Of a DNA stretch of 64,000 nucleotides, positions 1 to 10,429 are shown piece after piece. Location: NCBI GenBank assembly GCA_021018815.1, contig JAITYX010000054.1, positions 992,001 through 1,056,000 of the forward strand, read 5' to 3'. The position numbers and the translations under genes are program-made. The notes under the pieces were generated by a model. That model worked only from the letters and a program-made list of their open reading frames with translations, searched no databases and was not told where the DNA came from. The first letter of the stretch is position 1; every line of letters starts with the position of its first letter. The stretch comes from Talinum fruticosum. Taxonomy: Eukaryota; Streptophyta; Magnoliopsida; Caryophyllales; Talinaceae.

Positions 1-1258
1 TCCAGTTTCATGCTACTACTCATGGGTGTTGCTGCAAGTTTCACATCTTGAAGCTTGTACTTCTTTAACTACTCCTTGGTGTACTTAGATTAATGGACAT
101 ATATTCCATATTTGTCTTATCTGATTTTTGGACCAAGAAAGAAATTGAGCTCTCCCAACGATACTCATTTGGAACTCCTGTCTCATCAACTCAGAAAACT
201 CTCGACAAAGATTTTGATTAGTAGCTCCCAAAATAATATCATCAACATAAATTTGAGCAATAAGGAAATCTTTCCCCTTGGTTTTTATAAAAAGAGTTTT
301 GTCAATCTGACCTCTTTTGAAATCATTTTCAACTAACAAATGGCTCAGTCTTTCATAGCAAACTCGGGAGCTTGTTTAAGACCATATAAAGCTTTTTACA
401 ATTTGAAAACATGATTTAAAAATTCTGAGTTTTCAAATCCAGAGGGTTGCTCAACATAGACTTCCTCTTGATTGAAACCATTTAGAAAAGCACATTTAAC
501 ATCCATTTGATTCAATTTAATATTCATGCTAGATGCAAATGCCAATAGGATTCTGATTGCTTCGATCCTAGCAACCGGTGTAAAGGTTTCCCCACAATCA
601 ATCCCTTTTTCTTGATTGTACCCTTAAGCCACAAGTCTAGCCTTATTTCGACTACCAATCCATCCTCATCAAGTTTGTTTTTGAAAACCCATCTGGTTCC
701 TATAATCTGGGTGGTCGAAGGTCATTTGGTGAGAGACCGGAGTTGGTTTCTTTCAAATTGATTAAACTCTTCTTGCATGGCCTCTACCCATTTAGGTTCA
801 TTAAGGGCCTCTAGTGCATTTATGGGTTTTGTTAATGATATAAATGAAGTAAATGCACATAGATTTTGCAAAGAAGAACGAGTTCTTACCCCACTATTAA
901 TGTTAGAGAGATGTTCTCGAGTGGGTGACTCGGATGCATATTTGAATGCTTTACCGGTTCTCTAGTTCGCCAAATTTTTGGTTGAACTGGTTGATCTTTA
1001 GTAGTTTGAGCTTGCTAAGTCTCCTTATTTGCCTATCCTTTAGCATTTTAAGCTATCTCTTGAGCTGGTTCAGTCTCTTATCATAATGTTCTCAGCTGCC
1101 TCATTCTGAGTTGCTTTTTCGACTCTTCCGAAGCTCAGCTTCAGCAAGATCATCTTCATCTTGATTGAGTTTCAAATCCGAGAAGGCTAACTCACTAGTT
1201 TTTCCCCGATCTATCTCATCAAACATAACGTGGATACTTTCTTCCACTTTGTTAGTTT
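1..1258 (-). pseudogene. Ty1/copia (Sirevirus-like) pol remnant: integrase-RT linker and RT
   Basis: Read on the minus strand, this encodes part of a copia reverse transcriptase, the enzyme that copies element RNA into DNA. The catalytic motif YVDDI lies near 233-255. Around 620-720 there is the RT entry motif WVFKNKLDEDG, preceded near 790-960 by a GVRTRSSLQNLC segment. The acidic linker near 1140-1250 contains FDEIDRGKTSE. The same motifs in the same order occur in the plus-strand copia element at 30440-31800, so the two belong to one family. Frameshifts and stops break the frame throughout, and the fragment is cut by the window edge on the left and by gypsy sequence on the right. It is a dead fragment. 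Assignment to copia is firm; placement in Sirevirus rests on the env-like gene of the related copy. Confidence 0.85.
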
Positions 1259-1418
1259 TTCCATACCATGCTCCGAGAAGTTTCTTAAGGAGATGCTTTC
1301 CAAAAAGGGAAATTGTTAGAGCATGCCACCATATCTCTCACAGAGGAGTGTAGCGCCATCATCCAAAATAAACTACCCCGAAGCTTTCTAATCTGGGTAG
1401 TTTTTCCATACCATGCTC
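1253..1418 (+). repeat. 21-bp direct repeat at copia/gypsy junction
   Basis: An identical 21-base stretch beginning TAGTTTTTCC occurs at 1253-1273 and again at 1398-1418. The second copy sits at its natural place in the gypsy protease reading frame (coding SFSIPCS). The first lies where minus-strand copia sequence ends and gypsy sequence begins. This looks like a rearrangement scar rather than an element end. Confidence 0.6.
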
Positions 1419-1830
1419 TATGGGAGATATAGCCATTAGTAGGGCGTTATGTGATCTTGGAACAAGTGTTAGCCTTATGCCCTACTCTATTTACAAGCGG
1501 CTTCAAATGGGAGAGTTGAAGCCAACTAACTACCATCTCTCTTCAGTTGGCGGATCGATCCGTCAAGTTCCCCATTGGAATTCTAGAAGATGTGCCACTC
1601 CAAGTCGGGAAATTCTTTATCCCATGTGATTTTCTGGTAATGGAAATGGTTGAGGATGCACAAATTCCTATCATTTTGGGAAGGCCTTTCATTACCACAA
1701 CCGGAGCCCCGATAGATGTGTAGAATTACAAGTCTGTCACTACATGTTGGAGAAGAGAAGGTGGAGTTTAATCTCACCAAGACCGTGTCCACCCCAGCTC
1801 TTGAAGACACATCCTGTAGGGTGGATGTGT
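1259..1830 (+). pseudogene. Ty3/gypsy (Athila-like) aspartic protease remnant
   Basis: Several frames together give a gypsy protease region, the enzyme that cuts the element polyprotein. The visible order is KFLKEMLSKKGKL near 1275, an EECSAIIQNKLP stretch near 1335-1370, then ALCDLGTSVSLMP at about 1440-1485, where D-L-G takes the place of the catalytic D-S/T-G as is usual in plant Athila proteases. After that come ELKPTNY and the second hydrophobic block IIILGRPF near 1665-1690. Frameshifts near 1575 and a stop after the GAPIDV segment at about 1720 show that it is not functional. Similar spacing is known for Athila gag-pol. No RT follows, so most of pol is missing. Confidence 0.75.
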
Positions 1831-2100
1831 TGTAGCCAATTTTTGTGATGAGTGGCTACCACATGGGTTTGTGAGGGACCCTTTAGAGAACTGCTTGATT
1901 GGTGATGGCTCTAAGAGCCAATCTAAGGAGGCAACAATAAGGCTCAAGGCTCAAGCATTACATCCAAGGAGAGCCTATTCCGGGTCGGTTTCAAGCACTT
2001 TCCTCCCCATTTTTGATAGCTAAAGGGTTTTGGTCAAGCTCGAGACGTTAAACAAGTGCTTCTTGGGAGACAACCCAAGTTTTCTAGCTTTCTAGCTTAG
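1831..2100 (+). pseudogene. End of gypsy pol and post-pol segment (internal deletion derivative)
   Basis: Near 1910-1960 a GSRLKHYIQGE-like stretch resembles the end of Athila-type pol. Near 2035-2085 comes the phrase coding for a glycine-rich, 'TTQ' ending around CTTGGGAGACAACCC, which is common after pol in this lineage. RT, RNase H and nearly all of integrase are absent between this point and the protease, so a large internal deletion is inferred. There is no open frame. Confidence 0.45.
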
Positions 2101-2393
2101 GTTATTTTTATTTAGAAAAAAAGAAAAAAAAAGGAGATGATGAAAAGTTTGTGTGGTGTATTATTGAGGGGTGAGAGTGAAAAAAAATCTGAGTGTAAAG
2201 AAAAAGAAATGCAAAAAAAAAAGTGCAATAAACTGTTTGATGTTTAGGGAATCAAGTAGGGTTGATGAGAGTGTGTTTGAGAGAGTTTATTGGATTAATT
2301 TGAGGTGATTCGATGATCAATTGGCTAATTGTTGTAGGTTAAAGAGGTCCGTTGAGCTCAAAGTTGGTGAAAATTGGCATAAACTCGCGGCAC
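2101..2393. other. Post-pol noncoding sequence
   Basis: A-rich and then GT-rich sequence between the gypsy pol remnant and the tandem repeat. It is probably part of the same Athila-like element. I see no gene. Confidence 0.4.
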
Positions 2394-2680
2394 GAGGTTC
2401 AACACGGTTGCATCACTAGTCATGCGGTCCGTACGGTCGAATATATTCAAAATGCCGTGGGCTTGCACGAGTTCAGCATGGTTGCAGCGACTGGTCATGC
2501 GGTCCGTACGGCCGAATTTATTCAAAATGCCGTGGGCTTGCACGAGTTCAGCACGATTGCAGCAGCGATCATGCGATGCACCGCTGTGCAATTTTTCCGA
2601 AATGCCATGGGCTGGCACAGGTTAAGCACGGCCCCAAGCATCGGTTGTGCGATGCATCCGCCCGGATTCAAATTCGCGGT
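2394..2680 (+). repeat. Tandem repeat, 74-75 bp period, about 3.5 copies
   Basis: Units start at about 2421, 2496, 2570 and 2646, each beginning CATGCGGTCC or a variant. Units 1 and 2 are nearly identical and units 3 and 4 are more diverged. Because 75 is a multiple of three, the first two units stay in frame and code a repeated HAVRT...YIQNAVGLHEFS peptide, but both strands stay open, so this looks like a by-product of the period. Comparable GC-rich 'CGTGGGC..GCACG' repeats are familiar from the noncoding part of Athila-type elements. The surrounding open frame (2352-2729) is not called as a gene. Confidence 0.7.
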
Positions 2681-2999
2681 TCTCTCTCCTCCTTCCATTA
2701 TTTTAATTTCTTCTTCCCACAAACCCTAAGCACCGTCGTGCGCCACCTTTCTCCACGCCGTGCTTCCTATCAAACTCACTCCTATTCTCTTCCATTACAT
2801 CGATTCTACCTTCAATCATCATCTCCCACTCGATTTCATCACTAACCATCCCCATTTCACCCATCTTCACCCACCAATTTTCAGATTTTCTCTCTCCTCA
2901 AGTTCATCCTCCATTGTTGCATTTTTGGAGCTTGAGGTGAGAGAAACCTTGCCTTTGAAGTTGTTGAAGACTTATAAAGCACAAGAAAATTTGTTAGGC
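2681..2999. other. CT-rich spacer
   Basis: Pyrimidine-rich sequence with CACAAACCCTAAGCACC near 2718 resembles a plant retroelement leader. A short open frame is present but shows no recognisable protein. The sequence stops sharply where minus-strand gypsy integrase begins near 3000. Confidence 0.35.
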
Positions 3000-4109
3000 T
3001 AGTCTCGTATAGCTGATGGCTATTTTCTCCACTATCTTACGGATGTTCTTGTTAGTTGTCTCGATTGCTCCATTGGTCTAAGTTCAATAGGGAGAAAACT
3101 TATGATGTTTGATCTTATATTTTTCTAGTAAATCTACTACATCTTTCTTGAAGTAACTACCATGGTCATTGATTAATTAATGTGGTACCCCATACCAACA
3201 AATGATGTTGTGAGTTATAAACTTGGTGACATGCTTCGATGTTATTGTCACGAGCGATGTTGGTTCGACCCTTTTGGTGAAGTAGTCAATTGCTACTAGG
3301 ATGAATTCGTGACCTCCTACTCCTTTGGGGGTCACGTTACCGATGATGTCTATGCCCCAAGCTGAGAATGGTCGGGGTCATGCAAGCATCATTAGAAAGG
3401 AAGGTGGTTGGTGCTATAGATTCACATATATTTGACACTTGTGACATCTTTTACCAAACTTATGACAATTTATCGGCATGGTTAACTAGTAATACCCTAA
3501 TCACTTAATTTTCTAAACCAACATTCTTCTATTCATGTGAGGTCCGCACTTCCCACCATGAATGTTAACCATTATGCGCTCTACTTCATGTTGATTGACA
3601 CAAAGTAAGCTAATGCCCATGTTGGTTTTCTTGTACAGTTGTCCTTGACTTATGAAGTACTATGCGGCTAACATGCGAATCACTCACTGGACTCTAGGCA
3701 TGGAGTCCGATGGATATTCCTGGCTATCTAAATACTGGTAAATGTCATGTTATCAACTAGTTTGGTTAGTATTAAGCACTTCTATCGTGTACGCATGCTC
3801 AGGCGAGACTCCTCCATCTATATTAATAGGCATTGGATGAATTCCATCTATATTAATAGGCATTGGATGAATGCCACAAAAATGTTAATCATAGAAGCTA
3901 GCTTGGCTAAGGCATTTGCGAATCGATTATCATCCTTAGGAAGGTGAGTGTATGGGATGTAATTAAAATTGTTTGCTAACTCCATTAGGTGCTATTGGTA
4001 AAGTGCCAACGCTTCACTTCATACCTTCCATTTCGTGAGATCTAATTGATCATCGGATTCGAGTCATCGTAGACCTTGATGTTTCGACTCCTATCTCTAT
4101 TGCAGCTTA
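3000..4109 (-). pseudogene. Outer Tat-like gypsy element, part 1: RNase H C-terminus and integrase
   Basis: Read on the minus strand, the RNase H tail (DDNRFANALAKLAS near 3900-3945) is followed by an integrase zinc-binding region (HGGKCGPHMN, then CHKFGKRCHKCQ near 3430-3560) and the core with WGIDIIGNV near 3350 and INDHGSYF near 3165. The last pieces near 3000-3060 match the region after the catalytic glutamate, then sequence stops, so the integrase C-terminus and the 3' LTR are lost. Stops and frameshifts are common. It continues at 22876 after the inserted element: RNase H reads across the two halves if the insertion and one TSD copy are removed. The integrase inserts element DNA into the host genome; this copy is dead. 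Confidence 0.85.
3813..3872 (+). repeat. Perfect 30-bp tandem duplication
   Basis: Two identical 30-base units, 3813-3842 and 3843-3872, each starting TCCATCTATA, lie in the outer gypsy element between RNase H and integrase. A 30-base unit keeps the frame. It looks like a recent slip or repair event, since the copies do not differ while the surrounding element is heavily mutated. Confidence 0.85.
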
Positions 4110-4114
4110 CAGTC
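4110..4114 (+). repeat. Target-site duplication, left copy (CAGTC)
   Basis: CAGTC directly precedes the 5' LTR. The same five bases follow the 3' LTR at 22871-22875. A 5-bp duplication is what a Ty3/gypsy integrase makes. Confidence 0.9.
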
Positions 4115-6010
4115 TGCAGACACCTAAAATGTGTCGTACCTTATCTTTTTAATGTCTGTATTTTATATTGTTAGCTAGATGATGAAATCCCGAGTCCTAT
4201 TTGTGGATTTGGATCACGATCGGTGTCTAATTGGTGCGATGGAAGCCACTAAACCACAAAAAACCCTAACACTAAATAAATAGCCTCTTGCCTTTGGTCA
4301 GTTGAAAAATCTCTTTTCTTTCGAATGGTCCAAGCATAAGGCAAGCCTCCGGAGTCAATGAAAGTCCGGTGCCGCGTATAGGAAATTCCGGGCTCAAAAT
4401 TCCGCATTTTATTTTTCTCGTCCAACCGGACACGAAGCTGAAGACCTCAAAACAAAGTTAAGCGCCGCATTTCATGGTCATAAATATAAAAGTGCTGTTC
4501 TTTGCTCCAAAACAATCCGTCCGAGATAAGGAGCGCACCTCCCTTCAAAACAACGTCGTGGCCGGTGCTCCCGACCTGGTTTATGTTACCTTGAAACGAC
4601 ACGGTTTGGCTTGAAGACTCCCTTTGCAGCACGAAAAGCTCGAAACCCTAGAGTGGTACCGGGAGGCTAGCACCCCGACCGAGGTTCTATCCGGTCTTAT
4701 CACGTTATTTTGGTCCAGTTTTATTTTACTAATTTCATTTAGCTTTGGACGGCTGGCTGAGACAAACCCTAGGGCATTTGTGACCTAGACCTCTCTCTTT
4801 ATAAATAGATAGCTTAGGCTCTCATTTTGAAAACGACTTACGCCTATGCGTCAAATTGCTAAAACCTAACTAAGAGCAATTGAATACCCCTCTTTGTATT
4901 ATGATCTGTTGGTCCCTTTTTAACCTATTCCCAACTCTTCACACATCTTTCTACTCACCCTCACAAAACTTACATAAGTTCTTCTCGATTTGCCACCATC
5001 GCATCACCGGATCCGGATCCGAGATCTTGATTGGCAAGTGGGACAACCTAATGGCACCAATTCAGCCTTCAAAATGGTTTATTTATATTTTATGCCTTTA
5101 TTGCTTTGCATATTGTTGAGAAGAAATTGTATAGCTTTTAATTCCTCCACGCCCAATGTAATCCTTTTAATTTTTCGCTTTTCTTTTCTTTTCGCTTTCG
5201 TTTTCTTTATCGCTTTCCTTTTATTTTCTTTTATTGCTCGCTATTATGTTTTGGTTGATTTAAATTTTCATAGCATGTTGATTGCTTGTGTTTAATACAT
5301 TATGTAAGTTCACTACTCAAACTAGTAATGGTCGTCGTTTGATGGGCGAAACGGAAGGGCTTTTCCCTACATTTTGTACCCTCGCCCCTAATCCAATTCT
5401 CGGTTCGAGACCGGTGGAGTCATTTTTAGTCTTTTCAAGTCTTAGTTTCTCTCATATTAAGATTGGAAAAGCAAACTTTATTTTATTTTTCTTCCCTAAA
5501 AACTCACTAGCGGCTCCTATTTTTGCTTTAATTCTTCAATATTATTTCTCAATTTTTTTTTTACTCCAGGATAAAAATTATTAGAGTTGTTTAACCTACC
5601 GAGATAGACTCTAGCCGGTGCTCCTGACCTCTAGGTACACGCGTCGGCCGTCACTAAGTGGTTAGTAGCCCTAGCTTAGGTCCAAACCGATCTTTTCACA
5701 TCGGTCCGGCCCTAAAGCCTCACGGAAAAATTAAAATCCTAATTTTGATTATTTTGTTCAGTTAAGAAATAATATCCCAGGACTTCCAAATATAATTTCT
5801 AAAATAAAATAATTAATAAAAGTGTCATTCAAACGTTACCTAATCTGTTTCAATTCGATTTAATAAAATTCGAAAATCTTAACGAAAGGTTCATCCACAC
5901 TTTCTAAATTTCATCGTCAAAATCCTAAAATCATTTCCCAACTTTTAAAAAACCCTAAACACCAACCCGTGAGGGAGGCTCGGTCGGGTCGCTCTGTCGT
6001 GGTCCCTATA
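4115..6010 (+). repeat. 5' LTR of Tat-like element
   Basis: It starts TGCAGACACC (the partner LTR starts TGTAGACACC) and ends CCCTATA (partner CCCTACA). The two LTRs align along their whole length with scattered differences. Both hold a TATA box and a T-rich stretch near 5100-5260. The short open frames in it are not genes. Confidence 0.9.
4800..4807 (+). promoter_or_regulatory. TATA box of 5' LTR
   Basis: TATAAATA lies about 690 bases into the LTR and is conserved at the same place in the 3' LTR (21626). It is the probable U3 promoter of the retrotransposon, with transcription expected about 30 bases downstream. Confidence 0.65.
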
Positions 6011-6011
6011 G

Positions 6012-6029
6012 TGGTGACTCCACTAGGGA
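6012..6029 (+). other. Primer binding site of Tat-like element
   Basis: TGGTGACTCCACTAGGGA begins one base after the 5' LTR, where the 3' end of a host tRNA would pair to prime minus-strand DNA synthesis. The TGG start fits pairing with the CCA end of a tRNA. I do not assign the tRNA species from memory. Confidence 0.75.
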
Positions 6030-6074
6030 TAAATCACTTATGAAGAGGGCGAAACTTGAAAATTTGAGTACTCG

Positions 6075-7597
6075 TGAAGGTTTGCTCTTGGATGGTCTTA
6101 CTCACCCTAGATGAGGGGTGAATAGGGTAATGAGAAAATTTTAACAAACTTAGAAGATTTAAGCGTGAAAAGATTGAACAAGACAATCCGAGTCTAGATT
6201 GGACTCAAAAAGTGTAAACTTAGAGATACGTGGAAACCCTCCCGGGCGAGAAAACCACGGATAGTGCTAGTCCAAGCACCAGTCAAATCCACTATTTTGA
6301 ATCAACAAAATACAACGGACAGAGTCAACCGGAATTGCTCCCTTAGACAATTCCTTACAGAGTTTTCCTAGACTCAAAAATTCCCTTATCCGATCTAGTA
6401 CTTCCTAACCGAGATAACCTTTACAGCTAGGGACAACTGAGCTGAGTTAACCCTTATAGCTCGAGTCAAGGGACCTTACTCGGAAAATAAGAAGAGTATG
6501 TAACTGATTACAACACTTTACAACTCGGAAAGTATGAATTACACGTTGGGAGTTGTAAGTAGAAGATTGAATATGAATACAATGACCTTTGCTTAAGTAA
6601 TGTGTTTCAATAATAATTCGGTAATCTTCAAGTCTTGGGAGGTGGCTTCTATTTATAGAAGACCAAGCGGATTAGCCGTTGTGATCGATTTACGAACGAA
6701 GTCCTTCTTGACCATTAGTAACAGTTCTTCCGAGTCGCTCGGAAAAGATTTGTTGGATTGTGAAGGTTGTGCAACGGCTCTTGGCTCCTAAAGGTGCTCC
6801 AATCAGCTAGTGATGTCTCGAAAAGTCAGGTGGAAATCACCGTTGAGCTTAGCATTGAAGTTTTCCAGTTTTGGAAAAAGACAACCCCGACACGGCGTCC
6901 GAGCCTTGTTCGAAGTAGAAAAGCCTTGTCTCGCTGGTGATTGACAGCTTGAAGTCGGTTACTTTTGTGATTAAAAAATGAGATAACCTCATTTGGATAA
7001 CCTACAAAAGTAAACCACTTTGGTTCTCAAAGTATAAAATACTTTGGTCCAAGATTAGGCATAGATAATAATTTAATTAAGACAATTAAATTCATAATTA
7101 TCTTAGGCCTAGAAGAGTGGAATTTTCCGAGTCTAATAATCATTACACTCAAATTCCATCGAGTCGAGTCCTAAGAAAGATCAAGTTATAAAAGTAAAAA
7201 CATCAGATTATAAGGACTTGATCTTGAAAAATAGTTCTCAAACAAACATACTCGACTTAGAAAGATGAATTAACCCTATAATTCACTTTGCTTTGAAATA
7301 CGCAATCGGAATTCGGATAGAAAGTGTTAGAGAGATTATTTAAACATGTGATAAATCTGAGTGGTGTCTAAGTGACTCATTAACATCAATGTGAGAAGAT
7401 AAACAAGACTATATTTTACGAGTAAGTCGAAACGAATGAAAACTTGTACAGGAGTTTTTATAACACTCATAATGACTTGTAATCAAAACTTAGGAGGGAT
7501 GAGGTTTGTACCTGAGTTTTTATATAGTACTCAAAATAATCTAGATTAAGAGTCCGAGTCTTCATACTGAGTTTTAATAAAGTATTTGCATTGGACA
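6075..7597 (-). repeat. Copia (Sirevirus-like) LTR on minus strand, possibly solo
   Basis: On the minus strand this matches the 5' LTR of the copia element at 26106-27552 along most of its length. Shared landmarks include the start TGTC.AATG (minus strand at 7597), the TGAAGACTCGG block, AGACTCGGAAAATTCC, and an end around AGAGCAAACCTTCA at 6075. No copia internal sequence adjoins either side, so it is probably a solo LTR left by recombination. The five bases on the two sides (ACTCG and TCCTG) do not match, so either the ends have been altered or one boundary is misplaced by a few bases. It splits the Tat leader 45 bases after the primer binding site. A TATA-like run lies near 7518-7527. Confidence 0.75.
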
Positions 7598-8235
7598 TCC
7601 TGCATTTGAGCAGACCCTTGAACGTAGTTTATTTTTGTTAATTAACCATTAGGTTTTACCCCCTTTTAACACTTTTGGTAAGAGGCTCCCATTGCAACCT
7701 TGGCGGGCTGAACTAGCCTTAATTGCCAATGGAAGCAGTACCTCTTCCCTCGTACCACACGCTCTTAGCTTATTAAGAGGCACCGAGGATTCCAAGCATT
7801 TTTCTTGTGGTGCCTCACACGGAAGACTAAATCCTCGGACTATGAGTCATTGTGTATCTTACCTAGTCTTAATCTTTTGACCATAGATATTTGACCATTA
7901 GGTGTGGTTGCATACCTGAATGAGTGTGGTTGTTTTAGATTTAATCTTCTACTTATGAGCCTTTAGGGATAGGTGAGGAGTTCCGATTAGCCCTTGCATG
8001 GGTGAAAATAAAATATCTTAATAATTTCCTAGAGTTGGTCCATTATGTGCATTTTAGCCAAAGTCAAATTACCTTCCCCTTTAGGTTGGTCCATTACTTG
8101 CATTTCCAAGTCATACTAAAACTTTATTTCGGCGGTTTTAGGTAGTCATTGCCACTCGGTCTAGAGGGGTCCTACCAAGATCCCCTCTATCGTTTTAGTC
8201 GATCAGTCTTTAAATTTCGACCCCTTTTGTTGCAT
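7598..8235 (+). other. Tat leader (5' untranslated region)
   Basis: Noncoding leader between the copia LTR and the tandem repeat. It includes a potential hairpin, listed separately. A 62-codon frame at 7692-7880 shows no protein similarity I recognise. Confidence 0.6.
7777..7816 (+). other. Potential RNA hairpin in Tat leader
   Basis: GAGGCACC at 7777-7784 can pair with GGTGCCTC at 7809-7816, giving an 8-bp perfect stem with a 24-base loop. Its place between primer site and gag is where retroelement packaging or dimerisation structures occur; that role is a guess. Confidence 0.4.
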
Positions 8236-8580
8236 TTCCATTTTGCATCTTTCTGTCTCATTTAGCCAAAATAAAATTCATCTTAAATTAGGTGAGTTCA
8301 TTTTGCATTTTCGTATTTCATTTTAGCCAAAATAAAATTCATCTCAAATTAGGTGAGTCTATTTTGTATTTTCATCTTTCATTTTAGTTAAACTAAATCT
8401 CAAATTAAGTGAGTCCATTTTGCATTTTCATATTTCATTTAGCCAAAAACATGCACCTCAAATTAAATGAGTCTCGTTGTGCATTTTCATTTTTCATTTA
8501 GCCAAAACAAATTCATCTTCCATTTAGGAATAATCATTTATGCATTTCAATTATGCATTAGCCAAATAATAACATCATCC
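8236..8580 (+). repeat. Leader tandem repeat, period about 60 bp, 5-6 units
   Basis: Units contain CATTTTGCATTTTC, then CATTTAGCCAAAA, then CTCAAATTA(G/A)GTGAGT. Starts lie near 8240, 8298, 8361, 8416 and 8478, with a decayed last unit after 8520 and looser copies as early as 8040. The array is upstream of gag. Tandem repeats in untranslated parts are common in Tat/Ogre elements. Confidence 0.75.
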
Positions 8581-8800
8581 CTAACTAAGTCATAAGTAGC
8601 ATCATATATATTCCATTTGTTTTGCATTCCTTATGTGCATCCAAATAAAGTGATTCCTAATCTCTTCGGGTCTCACGCATAAGTCCATTCCTCCCAAAAG
8701 TGGTATTCTTTCACATGATGCTAAGCCTCATCCTTTGGACTAAAGAATAGGGAAGTCTACTACAATTGAGTTTCGTCGAATTCGAGCTCCAAAGGTTAGA

Positions 8801-9990
8801 ATGCCTCAACAAAGAGTCGGCACATCTTCTCCCTGCTCTGCACCATGTTCGGTTCCACGGTCTATACTTGGTACGATATATTTTGATGCATAACACACCA
8901 GTTTAGTCCGCTTTTCGCCATAAGATAGTACCTAAAAAGAATTCCCCTCCAATTGAAGGAACACCAGAACAATCCACTATCCTTACTTTGCTTAATGAAA
9001 ATTCAACCATGGTTGAAGCTAGGATAGACACTCGGGAGAAGAAAATAGAGTCTATATCAAGCGATCTTAAGGCTATCCTAAAAGCTATTGCGGATAGTAA
9101 GAGAGATGAGGAAGAAGAACAATTAAGAAGAGGAGGAGGATATCTTCCACCTCCACCTAGTCTATCTCCTCTAGAAAGTCCTAAGCATGAATGTCCCAAG
9201 CATGAATCTCCCAAGCAACTTCTTAGGAGCGAGTGACTCTTAAGAACATACCGAAAGACACTTACCACATTATCTTTCCATGGACTTTCAATACCGACGT
9301 AATGAAGTGGTATAACGTGATTGACCCACGCTAGGTCACCAACTAGAGTGATCTCGTGCAAGGAGTTCTTACACCAATACTCCTACAACATTGATTTACC
9401 GAGTTACTCTTAGAGCTTTGGAGTTGATTAAGTAAGGTGAGAAAGAAATCTTCACGAGACTTTCTCACCGGATAGAGAGCAAAGGTACCCACATGGTAGA
9501 TCGACCTTATGAGAAAGACCAAGTCGGGATCATTGTGAAGAACCTTCACCTCGCCTAAAATCAACATCTCAAATTCTTACCGATGTTGAACTTCTCAACC
9601 CTTAGGGATGATGGCATGCTGATAGAAGAACAGTTGCCCACCATGACCACAAAAGTCGTGGCGGGTTATAGGGGTAATTATCAATCCAAAGATAAGAAAA
9701 CCTCCAATACGAGCAATACTAGCGAGGGTACAGATGTCAATGCACTCAACAGGTATAATAACTACACTCCTATTGATAGCATGCACGCTCAAGCCCTTGA
9801 CTGTCTATTGGCAAAGGGAAAGATAGAACCGCCACCAATTAGAGCATAATCGAAACTATGAAACAGATCTAAAAACTAAGACGCAGGAAAATTTTACAAA
9901 TACCATCATGCATGAGGACACGACACCGAGCAATGTTGGACGTTCAAGAACAAGATGGAAAGTATGTTTCGCAATGGTCAACGCCCTCTA
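8801..9990 (+). pseudogene. Tat-like gag (capsid/nucleocapsid) remnant
   Basis: The likely start is ATG at 8801 (MPQQRVGTSSPCS), but the frame breaks soon after. A 83-residue piece (8988-9236) with VEARIDTREKKIESISS forms a charged helical segment followed by a proline-rich part. The conserved capsid end, MVDRPYEKDQVGIIVKNL, is at about 9490-9550. A nucleocapsid-like knuckle near 9885-9950 reads YKYHHA-GHDTEQC, with tyrosine where the first cysteine is expected and a stop inside. Gag would form the virus-like particle around the RNA. Several frameshifts show that it is dead. Confidence 0.7.
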
Positions 9991-10429
9991 CCTAAGGTCT
10001 GCTCATAAACCAAGTAACAACAAGAATCCTTTTAGCGAGTACCTTAGCTATTTTCGCTGAACCCATTCCAAGTCAATAGGACACATCTGTCTTCATTCAA
10101 GACATTGATGAGTCCAAACCACTTCTTAACTTACCTCCTCTATATCTAGAAGCCCATGGGCTATGGGTAAGTGATGAGGAAGATGTCTACGAAACTAGAA
10201 ACAATAATGACGACAACGACGATGACTTCGGGGCACACCACCATTAGAAGAAGACTTTTAAGGAGAACCTAAAGGTCAAGAAATCTAATTCCTTACTAGA
10301 TCTGGATGATATAATGCACTCGTGGGTCCATAACGGACTCATGAAGCCCCAAAAGAACCTAAAGCTTCTAAAGAAGAAGACCCAATCCTAGAACAGACTT
10401 CAAAAGTTAAAAGTTAACATTTCAATCGG

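Noticed and set aside
2352..2729. 125-codon open frame as a host gene
   Set aside because: It is made of tandem repeat units that are open on both strands, lies in retroelement noncoding DNA, and has no recognisable domain.
4880..5584. Open frames of about 80-100 codons in the Tat LTRs, with counterparts at 21735-22450
   Set aside because: They are hydrophobic readings of T-rich LTR sequence, and frames differ between the two LTRs.
7249..7254. TACTCG as right-hand target duplication matching 6069-6074 for the copia LTR
   Set aside because: LTR similarity to the 26106 copy goes on for more than 300 bases beyond this point, to about 7597, so the match is probably chance.
8236..8580. CRISPR-like array
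   Set aside because: Units are contiguous tandem repeats without unique spacers, in a plant retroelement leader.
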